Position numbers and translations under genes: made by a program. The notes under the pieces were generated by a model that was given only the letters and a program-made list of their open reading frames with translations, was not told where the DNA came from and searched no databases. Shown here in pieces: positions 1-7,553 of a stretch of 64,000 nt of DNA; the first letter of the stretch is position 1, and each line of letters opens with the position of its first letter. Source of the stretch: WTKG01 sp963735005 (GTDB lineage Bacteria > Actinomycetota > Actinomycetes > Actinomycetales > Demequinaceae); the NCBI GenBank assembly GCA_963735005.1, contig CAVTJA010000010.1:124001-188000 (forward strand), given 5' to 3'.

Positions 1-717
1 GACGTCCTGGCCAAGGGTCGAGCAGACGCTCGCGACCTCCCGCGCCAGCATGTCCACCGAGCCGTCGCTCCAGGCGTCCACCGCGGCGCGCACCTCAGTG
101 CCGAGCGCGCCGAGCAGCTCGCCACGGTCGGTCGCCGCGCCCTCGAGCGCCAACGACGTCGCGTGCTCCACCGGCAGCTCGCCGCGCAGCTGGCTCACGT
201 TGAGACCCACCCCGGCGACGACGGCGCCGCCCACCACCTCGCACAGGATCCCGCCCACCTTGCGCCACGGACCCCAGCCCGCGATCGCGTCCGCCGCGGG
301 GACCACAATGTCGTTCGGCCACTTAAGCGTCGCATCGGCACCCACCGTCGCGAGCGCCCGCACCGCCGCCACGCCCACAACCAGCGGCAGCCAGCCAAGC
401 GTCGCCTCGTTCGGGGACTCGGGGCGCAGGACGATGCTCACCGTGAGCGCGGAGCCCTCCGGCGTCTCCCAGGTGCGGCCGGCGCGGCCCCGCCCGGACG
501 TCTGATGCCCAGCGACCAAAGCGGACATATGGGGCCAGCCCTGGCCGTCGGCGCGCAGCGACTCAGCGACGGCCGAATTCGTGGACGCGGACGTGGCGAC
601 GACGCTGAGCTGGCTAAACGGCCCGGCCTCGCCGGACCAGTCGCGCACCAGGCGCTGGGCGTCGAGCGCCGCGCGCGACTCGTCAAAGTGGGGCGAGTGG
701 CCGTCTAAAGTCGTCAC
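1..717 (-). CDS. birA: Biotin--[acetyl-CoA-carboxylase] ligase BirA (C-terminus cut by window edge)
   Basis: Attaches biotin to the biotin carrier domain of acyl-CoA carboxylase. The reading frame is open from a GTG at 717 to the first base of the window, so the C-terminal part is missing. The 239 visible residues carry the biotinyl-AMP loop GHQTSGRGRAGR (about residues 70-81), KWPNDI (132-137), KVGGIL and VGLNVS, all BirA hallmarks. There is no N-terminal helix-turn-helix, so it is a monofunctional ligase and not a repressor. The start is six bases downstream of TAGCCT, read on this strand, which fits a leaderless transcript. It is divergent from accD, whose enzyme complex contains the biotinylated partner AccA, which makes functional sense. 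Confidence 0.93.
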   Translation of the reverse strand, partial: MTTLDGHSPHFDESRAALDAQRLVRDWSGEAGPFSQLSVVATSASTNSAVAESLRADGQGWPHMSALVAGHQTSGRGRAGRTWETPEGSALTVSIVLRPESPNEATLGWLPLVVGVAAVRALATVGADATLKWPNDIVVPAADAIAGWGPWRKVGGILCEVVGGAVVAGVGLNVSQLRGELPVEHATSLALEGAATDRGELLGALGTEVRAAVDAWSDGSVDMLAREVASVCSTLGQDV

Positions 718-722
718 GCCGC

Positions 723-729
723 TAGGCTA
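723..729. promoter_or_regulatory. Shared divergent -10 elements of birA and accD
   Basis: TAGGCT (723-728, + strand) and TAGCCT (724-729, read on the - strand) overlap almost completely. The minus copy lies six bases before the birA GTG. The plus copy would start transcription near 735, giving accD a short leader that contains the ribosome site AGGAGG (741-746). This is inferred from sequence only. Confidence 0.5.
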
Positions 730-755
730 ACTGCAGTGCGAGGAGGATTCCTGTT

Positions 756-2390
756 GTGACGAAGAAGAAAGCCGCGGACGCCGGCGCCGCCCCCAAGGCC
801 GGTAGCGCCGCCAAGGCAACCAAGACCACCGTCGGCGCGCGTGAGGCGTGGCAGGCGCGCGTCGACGAGGCCATCACGGCCGCAGAGCCCGTCCGCCAAG
901 AGAAGCAGCACGCCCGCGGCAAGAAGACCGCCCGCGAGCGCGTCGAGCAGTTGCTCGACGAGGGCTCATTTGTGGAGCTCGACGCGCTCACCAGGCACCG
1001 CTCAACCAACTTTGGCCTCGACAAGACGCGCCCCTACGGCGACGGCGTGATCGTGGGCTACGGGACCATCGACGGCCGCCAGGTGGCCGTGTACTCGCAG
1101 GACTTCACAGTGTTTGGCGGCTCGCTCGGAGAGATCCACGGCCAGAAGATCGCCAAAATTCAGGACTTCGCGCTGCGCACTGGGGTGCCGCTGATCGGCA
1201 TCTCCGACGGCGGCGGCGCGCGCATCCAGGAGGGCGTAGCCGCGCTCACCCAGTTTGCCGAGATCTTCCGGCGCAACGTGGCATCGTCGGGCGTCGTCCC
1301 CCAGATCTCGATCATCCTCGGGCCGTCGGCCGGCGGCGCCGTCTACTCCCCCGCGCTCACCGACTTCATCGTGATGGCGGACGGCACGTCGCAAATGTTC
1401 ATCACCGGGCCGGACGTCATCAAGTCCGTCACGGGCGAGGAGGTCACGTTCGAGGAGCTCGGCGGCGGCGCGACCCACAACACCAAGTCGGGGGTGGCGC
1501 ACTACCTCGCCAGCGACGAGGACGACGCGATCGAGTACGTGCAGCACCTGCTGCAGTTCCTGCCTCAGAACAACCTGTCCGACCCGCCCAACTGGGATGT
1601 GGAGGCAGACCTCGAGCTCACGCCGGAGGACGAGGCGCTCAACTCGATCGTCCCGGACAGCGACAACCAGCCGTACGACATGAAGACAGTCATCGAGACC
1701 GTCCTGGACGACGGCCACTTCTTCGAGATCCAGCCGCTGTTCGCGCAAAACGTCGTGGTGGGCTTCGGGCACGTCGAGGGGCACTCCGTGGGGATCGTCG
1801 CGAACCAGCCGCAGTCGATGGCAGGCACGCTCGACATCGCCGCCGCCGAGAAGGCCGCCCGGTTCGTGCGCACCTGCGACGCCTTCAACATCCCCATCGT
1901 CACCTTCGTTGACGTGCCCGGCTTCCTGCCCGGCGTTGACCAGGAGCACCTTGGCATCATCCGCCGTGGCGCCAAGCTGATCTACGCGTACGCCGAGGCC
2001 ACGGTCCCGCTCGTCACCGTCATCACCCGCAAGGCGTACGGCGGCGCATACATCGTGATGGCCTCCAAGCAGCTCGGCGCAGACGTCAACCTCGCATGGC
2101 CGACGGCGCAGATCGCCGTCATGGGCGCCAGCGGGGCGGTCAACATCCTGCAGCGGCGGGCCCTGGCCGCGGTCGCCGACGCCGGCGGCGACGTCGAGGC
2201 CGAGCGCGCCCGCCTCACGGCCGAGTACGAGGAGGCGATCGTCAACCCGTACGACGCCGCCGACAAGGGCTACGTCGACGCCGTCATCGAGCCGTCCGAA
2301 ACCCGCTCGCAAGTGGTCCGCGCGTTGCGGGCGCTGCGCACCAAGCGCGCGTCCCTGCCGCCCAAGAAACACGGGAACATCCCGCTGTGA
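756..2390 (+). CDS. accD: Acyl-CoA carboxylase beta subunit (carboxyltransferase) AccD
   Basis: Transfers the carboxyl group from carboxybiotin to acetyl- or propionyl-CoA. The 544 residues match the usual length (about 510-550). Visible hallmarks are the acyl-CoA oxyanion loop DGGGARIQEG, GPSAGGAVYSPALTDF in the N domain, and FVDVPGFLPG with RKAYGGAYIVMASK in the C domain. The N-terminus is a Lys/Ala-rich extension of about 30 residues. The GTG start is preceded by AGGAGG at 741-746. It overlaps accE by four bases and is separated by 7.5 kb from accA. Acetyl versus propionyl specificity cannot be read from sequence alone. Confidence 0.95.
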   Translation: MTKKKAADAGAAPKAGSAAKATKTTVGAREAWQARVDEAITAAEPVRQEKQHARGKKTARERVEQLLDEGSFVELDALTRHRSTNFGLDKTRPYGDGVIVGYGTIDGRQVAVYSQDFTVFGGSLGEIHGQKIAKIQDFALRTGVPLIGISDGGGARIQEGVAALTQFAEIFRRNVASSGVVPQISIILGPSAGGAVYSPALTDFIVMADGTSQMFITGPDVIKSVTGEEVTFEELGGGATHNTKSGVAHYLASDEDDAIEYVQHLLQFLPQNNLSDPPNWDVEADLELTPEDEALNSIVPDSDNQPYDMKTVIETVLDDGHFFEIQPLFAQNVVVGFGHVEGHSVGIVANQPQSMAGTLDIAAAEKAARFVRTCDAFNIPIVTFVDVPGFLPGVDQEHLGIIRRGAKLIYAYAEATVPLVTVITRKAYGGAYIVMASKQLGADVNLAWPTAQIAVMGASGAVNILQRRALAAVADAGGDVEAERARLTAEYEEAIVNPYDAADKGYVDAVIEPSETRSQVVRALRALRTKRASLPPKKHGNIPL

Positions 2391-2629
2391 CCCGCGCCGA
2401 GGACATCGCCCAGGCCGCCGCCTCGTTGCGCGTGGTGCGCGGCGAGCCCGACGAGGCCGAGCTCGCGGCCCTCGTGGCAGGCATGGTCGCGTACGCGTCG
2501 GCGAACGAGCGGGACGAGGACCCAGGCTCGCCCACCTCCGCATGGATGGACCGCTCGCGCACCCTGCGCGGGCTGCGCGTGGGCGTGCTGGGCAAGGGCG
2601 ACTCCGCCTGGCGCCACTCGCTGCGTTAG
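2387..2629 (+). CDS. accE: Acyl-CoA carboxylase epsilon subunit
   Basis: Small 80-residue protein whose GTG start overlaps the accD stop (GTGA), so it should be translationally coupled. The N-terminal stretch RVVRGEPDEAELAAL and the C-terminal tail ending GDSAWRHSLR match the pattern of actinobacterial epsilon subunits: a Glu-rich helix plus a Trp-Arg tail. These stabilise the alpha-beta complex and are found almost only in actinobacteria. Its presence supports a propionyl/acetyl-CoA carboxylase of the mycobacterial or Streptomyces type. Confidence 0.85.
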   Translation: MTRAEDIAQAAASLRVVRGEPDEAELAALVAGMVAYASANERDEDPGSPTSAWMDRSRTLRGLRVGVLGKGDSAWRHSLR

Positions 2630-2633
2630 TCCC

Positions 2634-3254
2634 ATGGCCACGCGACGCTTTCGGCTGGGGCGGCGCTACCGCCTGGTGCTCACGGCGGTGATGGCGGCGG
2701 CGCTGATAGCCGCGGCGCCGTGGATCTGGATCCGCGCATCGGCCGGGCCGCACGTCCAAGCGCTCGCCCCTGGCTCCGACGCGCCGCACGCCGAGGCCGC
2801 GCTCGTGCTCGGCACTCTTGTGAACCCGGACGGCAGCCTTTCCCCGCGGCTGGAGGAGCGGGTGGACGTGGCCGTCGAGCTGTACGCCTCCGGCGCGGTA
2901 CCGGTGCTCGTCATGAGCGGCACGCCCACGACGGACACGGGCCAGAACGAGCCGGATCGGATGCGGGACTACGCGACCTCGCGCGGCGTGCCCGCGTCGG
3001 CCATCGTGCTTGACCCGACCGGGCTCGACACACACGCGTCCTGCGCGGCGGCCGCCGGGAAGCTGGGCCTGTCCCGCATCCTCGTGGTGACGAACGAGTA
3101 CCACGCATACCGGGCCACGTGGCTGTGTCGCCAGGCCGGGCTTGACGCGACGGGCGTGTACGCGCCGCCGTCCTCTTCCGCCACGATCGCGCGCGAGAAC
3201 CTGCGCGAATTTGGGGCGGCCTGGAAGGCGCTCGGCGACGTCGCCCGCGACTAA
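2634..3254 (+). CDS. SanA/YdcF-family (DUF218) membrane protein
   Basis: 206 residues. One N-terminal membrane segment follows a basic start (about residues 15-35), then an extracytoplasmic DUF218 domain with AALVLGTLV, VLVMSGTP and the family block around THASC and VVTNEYHAYRA. SanA of enterobacteria is linked to envelope barrier function and vancomycin resistance at high temperature; the biochemical activity is not known. It begins four bases after accE, so it probably shares that transcript. A clear paralogue with the same layout lies at 7554-8165. Confidence 0.8.
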   Translation: MATRRFRLGRRYRLVLTAVMAAALIAAAPWIWIRASAGPHVQALAPGSDAPHAEAALVLGTLVNPDGSLSPRLEERVDVAVELYASGAVPVLVMSGTPTTDTGQNEPDRMRDYATSRGVPASAIVLDPTGLDTHASCAAAAGKLGLSRILVVTNEYHAYRATWLCRQAGLDATGVYAPPSSSATIARENLREFGAAWKALGDVARD

Positions 3255-3292
3255 CCCCAGGCGCTGTGCTCGCTACCGGCGCCGCGCTTTGG

Positions 3293-3298
3293 CAGGAT
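3293..3298 (+). promoter_or_regulatory. Candidate leaderless -10 (CAGGAT)
   Basis: CAGGAT is followed by exactly six bases and then the ATG at 3305. The same geometry recurs before at least ten other genes here. The same bases could instead act as a weak AGGA ribosome site. Confidence 0.35.
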
Positions 3299-3304
3299 GG
3301 CACC

Positions 3305-4246
3305 ATGGCCTTTGGAAACAGCAAGCACCCCGCCACCGGCGAGCCCGACCCTCATTTTGAAGACGTCGCCAAGAACCAGGCGGATGTGATTCGCAGGCTT
3401 TACGTCGAGGCGTTCGCCCGCAAGGGGATATCCGCGGAGGACCACGGCGACCACATCGAGACCTCGGAAGGCAAGAAATACGGACTTCACAACTTGATCC
3501 GGGAGTGCCTGTCGACCGGGGTGTCCGAGCGCACATGGCGCAAGGTCTGCGAGTCGTTCCTGGACCGCATGCTTAGCGCAGAACAGCAGGACCGCGACTT
3601 CGACAATATGGATGACGCCGCGTTGGCGGCGATTGCGTACCCCCGGATCGCGGCCGACGAGATGTTGGCGGGCGGGGGCGCCAAGTTCACGTTTGACTAC
3701 GGCCGGGGCTTGACGGACGGCCTTCGTGCCGTGCTGGTCGCCGACTTTCCGCAGACCGTCACGTACCTTACCGACGACCACCTTGCCGGCCGAGACGCCG
3801 AGGCGCTGTGGGCCGCCGCGCTCGCCAACCTCGGCGCGGACTCCGGGCACGAACACCTAGAGATCAACCTCTCCGACTCTGACGGCGTGATCCACGTGTG
3901 GGCGGGCGACTCCGTCTACGTGGCCTCGCAGGCACTGCGCTTGCCGGAGCTGCTTGCCGCCACTGAACTCGGCGGAGAGGAGCGCGAGGGCCTACTGGTC
4001 GCGATTCCGCACCGGAACATGGTCGCGGTGCATATCCCTCGCGACGTCGCGCAGATCGTGGCCGCTGTCACTGGCATGGCCAACCTCGCCGTCGAACAGT
4101 TTCGCACCGCGCCCGGCGCGATCTCGCCAAACCTGTTGTGGTGGGAAAGCGGAGAGTTTGAGCAGGTGTCGTGGCTTGGCGAGGATGGTCAACTCAAGGT
4201 GCAACCATCGCCGCGCATGATGCGCGTCCTCAACGCGGAGGAATGA
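3305..4246 (+). CDS. Unassigned cytoplasmic protein, possibly DUF1444-like
   Basis: 313 residues from ATG 3305. An in-frame upstream start at 3266 adds 13 residues but lacks support. There is no signal peptide or membrane segment. The middle part (FDYGRGLTDGLRAVLV, then FPQTVTYLTDDHL) and the C-terminal LLVAIPHRNMVAVHI resemble proteins of the DUF1444/YtpQ type, but I cannot assign it with certainty. The C-terminal half is balanced in charge and probably globular. It ends 54 bases before the FeoB-like gene, with a perfect palindrome and an iron box between, so it is likely a separate transcription unit. Confidence 0.7.
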   Translation: MAFGNSKHPATGEPDPHFEDVAKNQADVIRRLYVEAFARKGISAEDHGDHIETSEGKKYGLHNLIRECLSTGVSERTWRKVCESFLDRMLSAEQQDRDFDNMDDAALAAIAYPRIAADEMLAGGGAKFTFDYGRGLTDGLRAVLVADFPQTVTYLTDDHLAGRDAEALWAAALANLGADSGHEHLEINLSDSDGVIHVWAGDSVYVASQALRLPELLAATELGGEEREGLLVAIPHRNMVAVHIPRDVAQIVAAVTGMANLAVEQFRTAPGAISPNLLWWESGEFEQVSWLGEDGQLKVQPSPRMMRVLNAEE

Positions 4247-4251
4247 GCCCG

Positions 4252-4265
4252 GGGACCATGGTCCC
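4252..4265. other. Perfect 14-bp palindrome GGGACCATGGTCCC
   Basis: It lies five bases after the stop of the preceding gene and just upstream of the iron box. It has no loop and no T-run, so it is a poor terminator. It could be an operator or chance. Confidence 0.4.
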
Positions 4266-4270
4266 GCCGG

Positions 4271-4284
4271 TAAGGCGTGCCTAA
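4271..4284. promoter_or_regulatory. DtxR/IdeR-type iron box before the FeoB-like gene
   Basis: TAAGGCGTGCCTAA fits TWAGG-N4-CCTAA, the left two-thirds of the DtxR box consensus TTAGGTTAGCCTAACCTAA. It lies five bases upstream of a candidate -10 (TACGTT, 4289-4294), which is six bases before ATG 4301. It shares CCTAAGTCG with the box at 6191. Binding of an Fe-loaded repressor here would block the promoter. Confidence 0.6.
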
Positions 4285-4300
4285 GTCGTACGTTCGGCGT

Positions 4301-5920
4301 ATGGAGCGCCCCGTCTCGGTTGAGGCGGCGGCCCCGGCCGGGTCGCCGTGCGTAGATGCACGGGATCCGTACCCGGGGCTTTACGACGTGGCACAGGCGC
4401 TCGATGCCGGGGAGGGTGCGCAGGTTCGCCTGCGCGGGATTCGCGGCACCCGCCGGGAGGGGTTTGCCGCCGCGCTCGAGGCACTCACGGGCGCGGCGGT
4501 TTCCCGGGACGCGGGCGCGGCGGGTTTCCGGGACGCCGACGCCGCGGCACCCCCGCCGGGCCCCCTCGCCCCGCGGGTGGAGCTGCCGACGCCGCCCCCG
4601 TCCGAGACCCCCGAACAGCGCGCCGCGCGGCTGTTCGACTGGGTGGAACGCGTGGGCGCCTCCCTCCCGCCCGGCCCGCGCCCCCGGTGGCGAGCCGGCC
4701 ATGCCATCGACGCCGCCCTACGGCGGCCCGCGGTGGGCATTCCCGTGTTTCTCGCGTCCATGTGGGCGCTGCTCGAGCTGACCACCCGCGTGGCCGCGCC
4801 CGCGATGGCGGCGGGCGCCTGGCTCATCAACGGTCCGGTGGCGTCCGGCACCAGCACGGTTCTTGGCGCGCTTGGTGCGGACGACGGCTGGGTGCACGGC
4901 CTCGTGGTGGACGGCGTGCTGCTCGGCGTCGCCACGGTCGCGTCCTTCGTGCCGCTCATCGCGATTGTGTTCGCGGCGCTCGGCGTGCTGGAGCACAGCG
5001 GGTACCTCGCGCGCGCCGCGGCACTTGGCGACCGGGCGTTGGCGAGGGTCGGGCTCGACGGCAGCAGCGCGGTGCCCATCATCCTTGGCTTCGCGTGCAA
5101 CGTGCCCGCGGTCGCGGCCGCACGGGGCCTGCCGCACGCGCGCCACCGGATGGTCACCGCCATCCTCGTGCCGTACACGCTGTGCAGCGCCCGCATGGTG
5201 GTGCTGCTGTTCGTGGCGACCGCGATCTTCCCCGCGCACGCGGGCACCGCGGTGTTCGCCATGTACGTGCTGAGCGGCGCTATCGTGGCCGCCGGCGCAC
5301 TGCTGCTGCGCCCCCACGGCGGCGCGCCGGCGCCCCGGCCCGCCGCCGCATCGTCCCTCCTGCCTCCCCTGCGATGGCCGAGCCTGGCGACCGTACTTGG
5401 CCGCGCCATCGGCCAGGTGTGGCTATTCATCCGCGAGGCCGGGCCGATCGTGGTCGCGGCGATCGCGGTGATGTGGTTGGCGCTGGCGATCCCCGCGGGC
5501 GAGGGGCGGTTCGCGGACGTCGCCCCAGCCGACAGCGCGTTCGGGGCCCTCGCCGAATGGACCACGCCCGGGCTCGCCCCCATGGGCGCCGACGATGCCC
5601 GCGTTGCGGGCGCGCTGCTCACCGGGGTGGTTGCGCGCGAGGCGTTCGTTGGCGGGTTTGCCGAGTGGCAGGTGGCCGCAGGCACCGGCAACGCTCCCGG
5701 AGAGCTGCAGGAGGCGCTCGCCGCGTCTTCCGGCGGGCACCCGGGGGCCGCAGGCGCCGCGCTGCTCGTGTTCCTGCTCGCGTATGTGCCGTGCGTGTCA
5801 ACGATGGCGGCGCAGGTGCGCGCGATCGGCTGGCGCCGCGCCGGCGTGGCCACACTCGCGCAGTTCACCGCCGCGTGGCTGCTCGCTGTCGCCGTGTTCC
5901 AGGTGGGCCGGCTGCTGTGA
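4301..5920 (+). CDS. feoB: FeoB-like ferrous iron permease lacking the GTPase domain
   Basis: 539 residues from ATG 4301. An in-frame GTG at 4277 lies inside the iron box, and the ATG sits six bases after TACGTT. The membrane core is FeoB: LEHSGYLARAA, the gate-like GFACNVPAVAAAR, the second gate VVAREAFVGGF and AYVPCVSTMAAQVR, with about nine or ten hydrophobic segments between residues 150 and 535. Normal FeoB proteins have some 700-800 residues and begin with a G-protein domain. Here the first 145 residues are Ala/Pro/Gly-rich with no P-loop (GxxxxGKS), DxxG or NKxD. No FeoA or separate GTPase is next to it. A FeoC-like gene overlaps its end. It should be iron-repressed through the box at 4271. 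Confidence 0.85.
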   Translation: MERPVSVEAAAPAGSPCVDARDPYPGLYDVAQALDAGEGAQVRLRGIRGTRREGFAAALEALTGAAVSRDAGAAGFRDADAAAPPPGPLAPRVELPTPPPSETPEQRAARLFDWVERVGASLPPGPRPRWRAGHAIDAALRRPAVGIPVFLASMWALLELTTRVAAPAMAAGAWLINGPVASGTSTVLGALGADDGWVHGLVVDGVLLGVATVASFVPLIAIVFAALGVLEHSGYLARAAALGDRALARVGLDGSSAVPIILGFACNVPAVAAARGLPHARHRMVTAILVPYTLCSARMVVLLFVATAIFPAHAGTAVFAMYVLSGAIVAAGALLLRPHGGAPAPRPAAASSLLPPLRWPSLATVLGRAIGQVWLFIREAGPIVVAAIAVMWLALAIPAGEGRFADVAPADSAFGALAEWTTPGLAPMGADDARVAGALLTGVVAREAFVGGFAEWQVAAGTGNAPGELQEALAASSGGHPGAAGAALLVFLLAYVPCVSTMAAQVRAIGWRRAGVATLAQFTAAWLLAVAVFQVGRLL

Positions 5921-6141
5921 GCGCGTCGCGGTTTGAGCAGGTGGTGGGCGCGTTTCGCCGCGGGGAGGCGCCCGGCGCCATCGCTGACCGCACGGGCGTG
6001 CCCACGGGCCTGGTGCGCGCCATGGTGGCGGAGGCCACCCGGCTCGAGCTCCGATCGCTGCCGGTCGCGTCGTGTGGGGCGGCGTGCGCAGCCGCCGGCG
6101 CCGCGTGCTCGGGGTGCCCGCTCGCGACGGCCCGCGAGTGA
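5917..6141 (+). CDS. feoC: FeoC-like winged-helix protein with Cys cluster
   Basis: 74 residues. The GTG start overlaps the FeoB stop (GTGA). The N-terminal half reads as a helix-turn-helix (EQVVGAFRRGEAPGAI, then TGVPTGLVRAMV). The C-terminal half holds four cysteines in CGAACAAAGAACSGC, resembling the possible Fe-S site of FeoC. FeoC proteins sit at the end of feo operons and are thought to stabilise or regulate FeoB, classically through its GTPase domain, which is missing here. The assignment rests on position, size and the Cys/HTH pattern. Confidence 0.7.
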   Translation: MSASRFEQVVGAFRRGEAPGAIADRTGVPTGLVRAMVAEATRLELRSLPVASCGAACAAAGAACSGCPLATARE

Positions 6142-6168
6142 ATTACGCAACACTCTAGTTCCGTATTT

Positions 6169-6198
6169 TTGACAACGGGCGCCGGTGCCGCTTAGGGT
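6169..6198 (+). promoter_or_regulatory. Promoter of efeU (TTGACA, 18 bp, TAGGGT)
   Basis: A perfect -35 TTGACA (6169-6174) and a -10-like TAGGGT (6193-6198) with an 18-base spacer lie 70-90 bases upstream of the efeU ATG. The -10 is buried in the iron box at 6191-6206. Confidence 0.6.
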
Positions 6199-6206
6199 TA
6201 CCTAAG
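6191..6206. promoter_or_regulatory. DtxR/IdeR-type iron box before efeU
   Basis: CTTAGGGTTACCTAAG is an inverted repeat with perfect 6-bp arms that matches TTAGG-N4-CCTAA of the DtxR consensus. It overlaps the efeU -10, the classic position for iron-dependent repression. Confidence 0.7.
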
Positions 6207-6265
6207 TCGCCACCCAGCCGGGGGCGCACACACCGGCCACCAGCCGCCAACCCGAGGAGCCCAGC

Positions 6266-7138
6266 ATGATGGCGAACTTCCTCATCGGCCTCCGCGAGGG
6301 GCTCGAGGCGTCGCTCGTGCTCGGCATCCTGATTGCGTACCTCGTGCGTACCGACCGCCGCTCCCACCTGCGCGGCGTGTGGCTCGGGACGGGCGCCGCG
6401 ATCGCCGTGTCGCTCGCCGTCGGCGCCGCCGTGACGTGGGGCCCGCGTGGGCTCAGCTTCACCGCGCAAGAGGCAATCGGCGGCATCCTCAGCATCGTCA
6501 CGGTGGTGTTGGTAACCGGCATGATCTTCTGGATGGGTAAGACGGCGCGCTTCCTGCGCTCCAAGCTCGAGAACGCGCTCGAGGCTGCGGCAAACGTGGG
6601 CGTGGGCGCGATCGCCATGGTCGCCCTCATCGCCGTCGGGCGCGAGGGCATCGAGACGTCGCTGTTCCTGTGGGCGGGAATCTCGGCCGCAGGCAGCACC
6701 ACCACGCCCATCGTCGGCGCGGTGCTTGGGCTGGGCACCGCCGTAGCGCTCGGCGTGCTGATCTACCGGGGCGCACTCCGGCTCGACCTTCGCAAGTTCT
6801 TCCAGTGGACGGGCGTGTTCCTCGTGCTCGTGGCCGCAGGCGTGCTGTCCTACGGCATCCACGACCTCCAGGAGGCGGGCATCCTGCCGGGCCTCCACAC
6901 GCTCGCGTTCGACGTCTCCGCGCAGGTGCCCGCCGGCTCCTGGTACGGAACTGCACTCAAGGGCATCTTCAACTTCTCGCCGCAAACCTCCGTGCTCGAG
7001 GCGGCCGCATGGCTCGCCTACGCCGTGCCCACCCTGTACTTCTTTGTCCGCCTGGCGTTCGGCAAGGCGCCCGCGCGGCTCGCGCCCGCCACCCCAGCCA
7101 CCACCACGCCGCAAGCCGCGGCCTCAACCACCAAGTAG
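6266..7138 (+). CDS. efeU: EfeU/FTR1-family high-affinity iron permease
   Basis: 290 residues, the usual size. Seven hydrophobic segments are visible. Both iron-binding REXXE motifs are present: REGLE at about residues 10-14 in the first helix and REGIE near 127-131. These mark the oxidase-dependent iron transporter family. Start ATG 6266 follows GAGGAGCCC. The next gene, a cupredoxin EfeO, starts 11 bases later and is probably coupled. The family takes iron delivered by EfeO and EfeB in the periplasm or on the outer face. An EfeB-like peroxidase is encoded 23 kb away. Iron repression is likely from the overlapping DtxR-type box. Confidence 0.93.
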   Translation: MMANFLIGLREGLEASLVLGILIAYLVRTDRRSHLRGVWLGTGAAIAVSLAVGAAVTWGPRGLSFTAQEAIGGILSIVTVVLVTGMIFWMGKTARFLRSKLENALEAAANVGVGAIAMVALIAVGREGIETSLFLWAGISAAGSTTTPIVGAVLGLGTAVALGVLIYRGALRLDLRKFFQWTGVFLVLVAAGVLSYGIHDLQEAGILPGLHTLAFDVSAQVPAGSWYGTALKGIFNFSPQTSVLEAAAWLAYAVPTLYFFVRLAFGKAPARLAPATPATTTPQAAASTTK

Positions 7139-7149
7139 GGACTCGCATC

Positions 7150-7509
7150 GTGACAACCTCCTCCAAGCACGCCCTCGTAGCCGCCGCGCTCCTCGTCGGC
7201 GCCGCCGCGTGCGCACCCGCCGCCGGCGACATCAACATCGCGGCGACCTCCACGGACACCACGTGCACCCTGAGCGTCGCGACCGTCCCCGCGGGCGCCG
7301 TGACCTTCACCGTGACGAACAACGGCTCAGCCGAGACCGAGCTGTACGTGCTCGACCCGAACGGCAAGGAGCTGGCCGAGGTCGAGCACATCGGCCCGGG
7401 ACTCACGCGCGATCTGACCGTCGATCTCACGCCCGGTGATTACCTCGCGGGCTGCAAGCCGGGCATGACCGGCGACGCCATCACCGCACCGTTCACGGTC
7501 ACGGAGTAG
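7150..7509 (+). CDS. efeO: EfeO-like lipoprotein, cupredoxin domain only
   Basis: 119 residues from GTG 7150, with AGGGA eight bases upstream. The lipobox GAAAC (lipidated Cys near residue 20) predicts a lipoprotein. The rest is a single EfeO-type cupredoxin domain: an immunoglobulin-like beta pattern (VPAGAVTFTVTNNG, ELYVLDPNGKELAEVE) and a terminal PGDYLAGCKPGM strand with a Cys. Full EfeO has about 375 residues and a C-terminal M75 (imelysin) domain, which is absent, with no stop-and-resume in the following DNA. It probably hands or oxidises iron for EfeU. Whether one domain is enough is unknown. Confidence 0.8.
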   Translation: MTTSSKHALVAAALLVGAAACAPAAGDINIAATSTDTTCTLSVATVPAGAVTFTVTNNGSAETELYVLDPNGKELAEVEHIGPGLTRDLTVDLTPGDYLAGCKPGMTGDAITAPFTVTE

Positions 7510-7540
7510 CCGCGTGGCGGGCGCCATCGCCGCCCGCGGC
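7509..7540 (+). terminator. Candidate stem-loop after efeO
   Basis: GCCGCG (7509-7514) can pair with CGCGGC (7535-7540), with further GGGC/GCCC pairing inside. There is no T-run, so it is a weak call for the end of the efeUO transcript. Confidence 0.3.
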
Positions 7541-7541
7541 T

Positions 7542-7547
7542 TAGGCT
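7542..7547 (+). promoter_or_regulatory. Leaderless -10 (TAGGCT) of the second SanA-like gene
   Basis: TAGGCT lies exactly six bases before the GTG at 7554. Confidence 0.45.
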
Positions 7548-7553
7548 GAAGCC

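Noticed and set aside
95..398. Short - strand frames inside the first 700 bases
   Set aside because: They are out of phase with the BirA frame, which is open to the window edge and carries all family motifs.
1002..3104. A 700-codon open frame on the - strand over accD
   Set aside because: It is a shadow of accD, accE and the SanA-like gene, whose + strand products have clear families.
4277..4300. The GTG at 4277 as start of feoB
   Set aside because: It lies inside the iron box; ATG 4301 is six bases after a -10-like TACGTT.
4348..5916. A frame running through feoB that continues into the FeoC-like gene, suggesting a 597-residue protein
   Set aside because: Only the part from GTG 5917 has meaningful sequence. 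The earlier part is an Arg-rich shadow of feoB.
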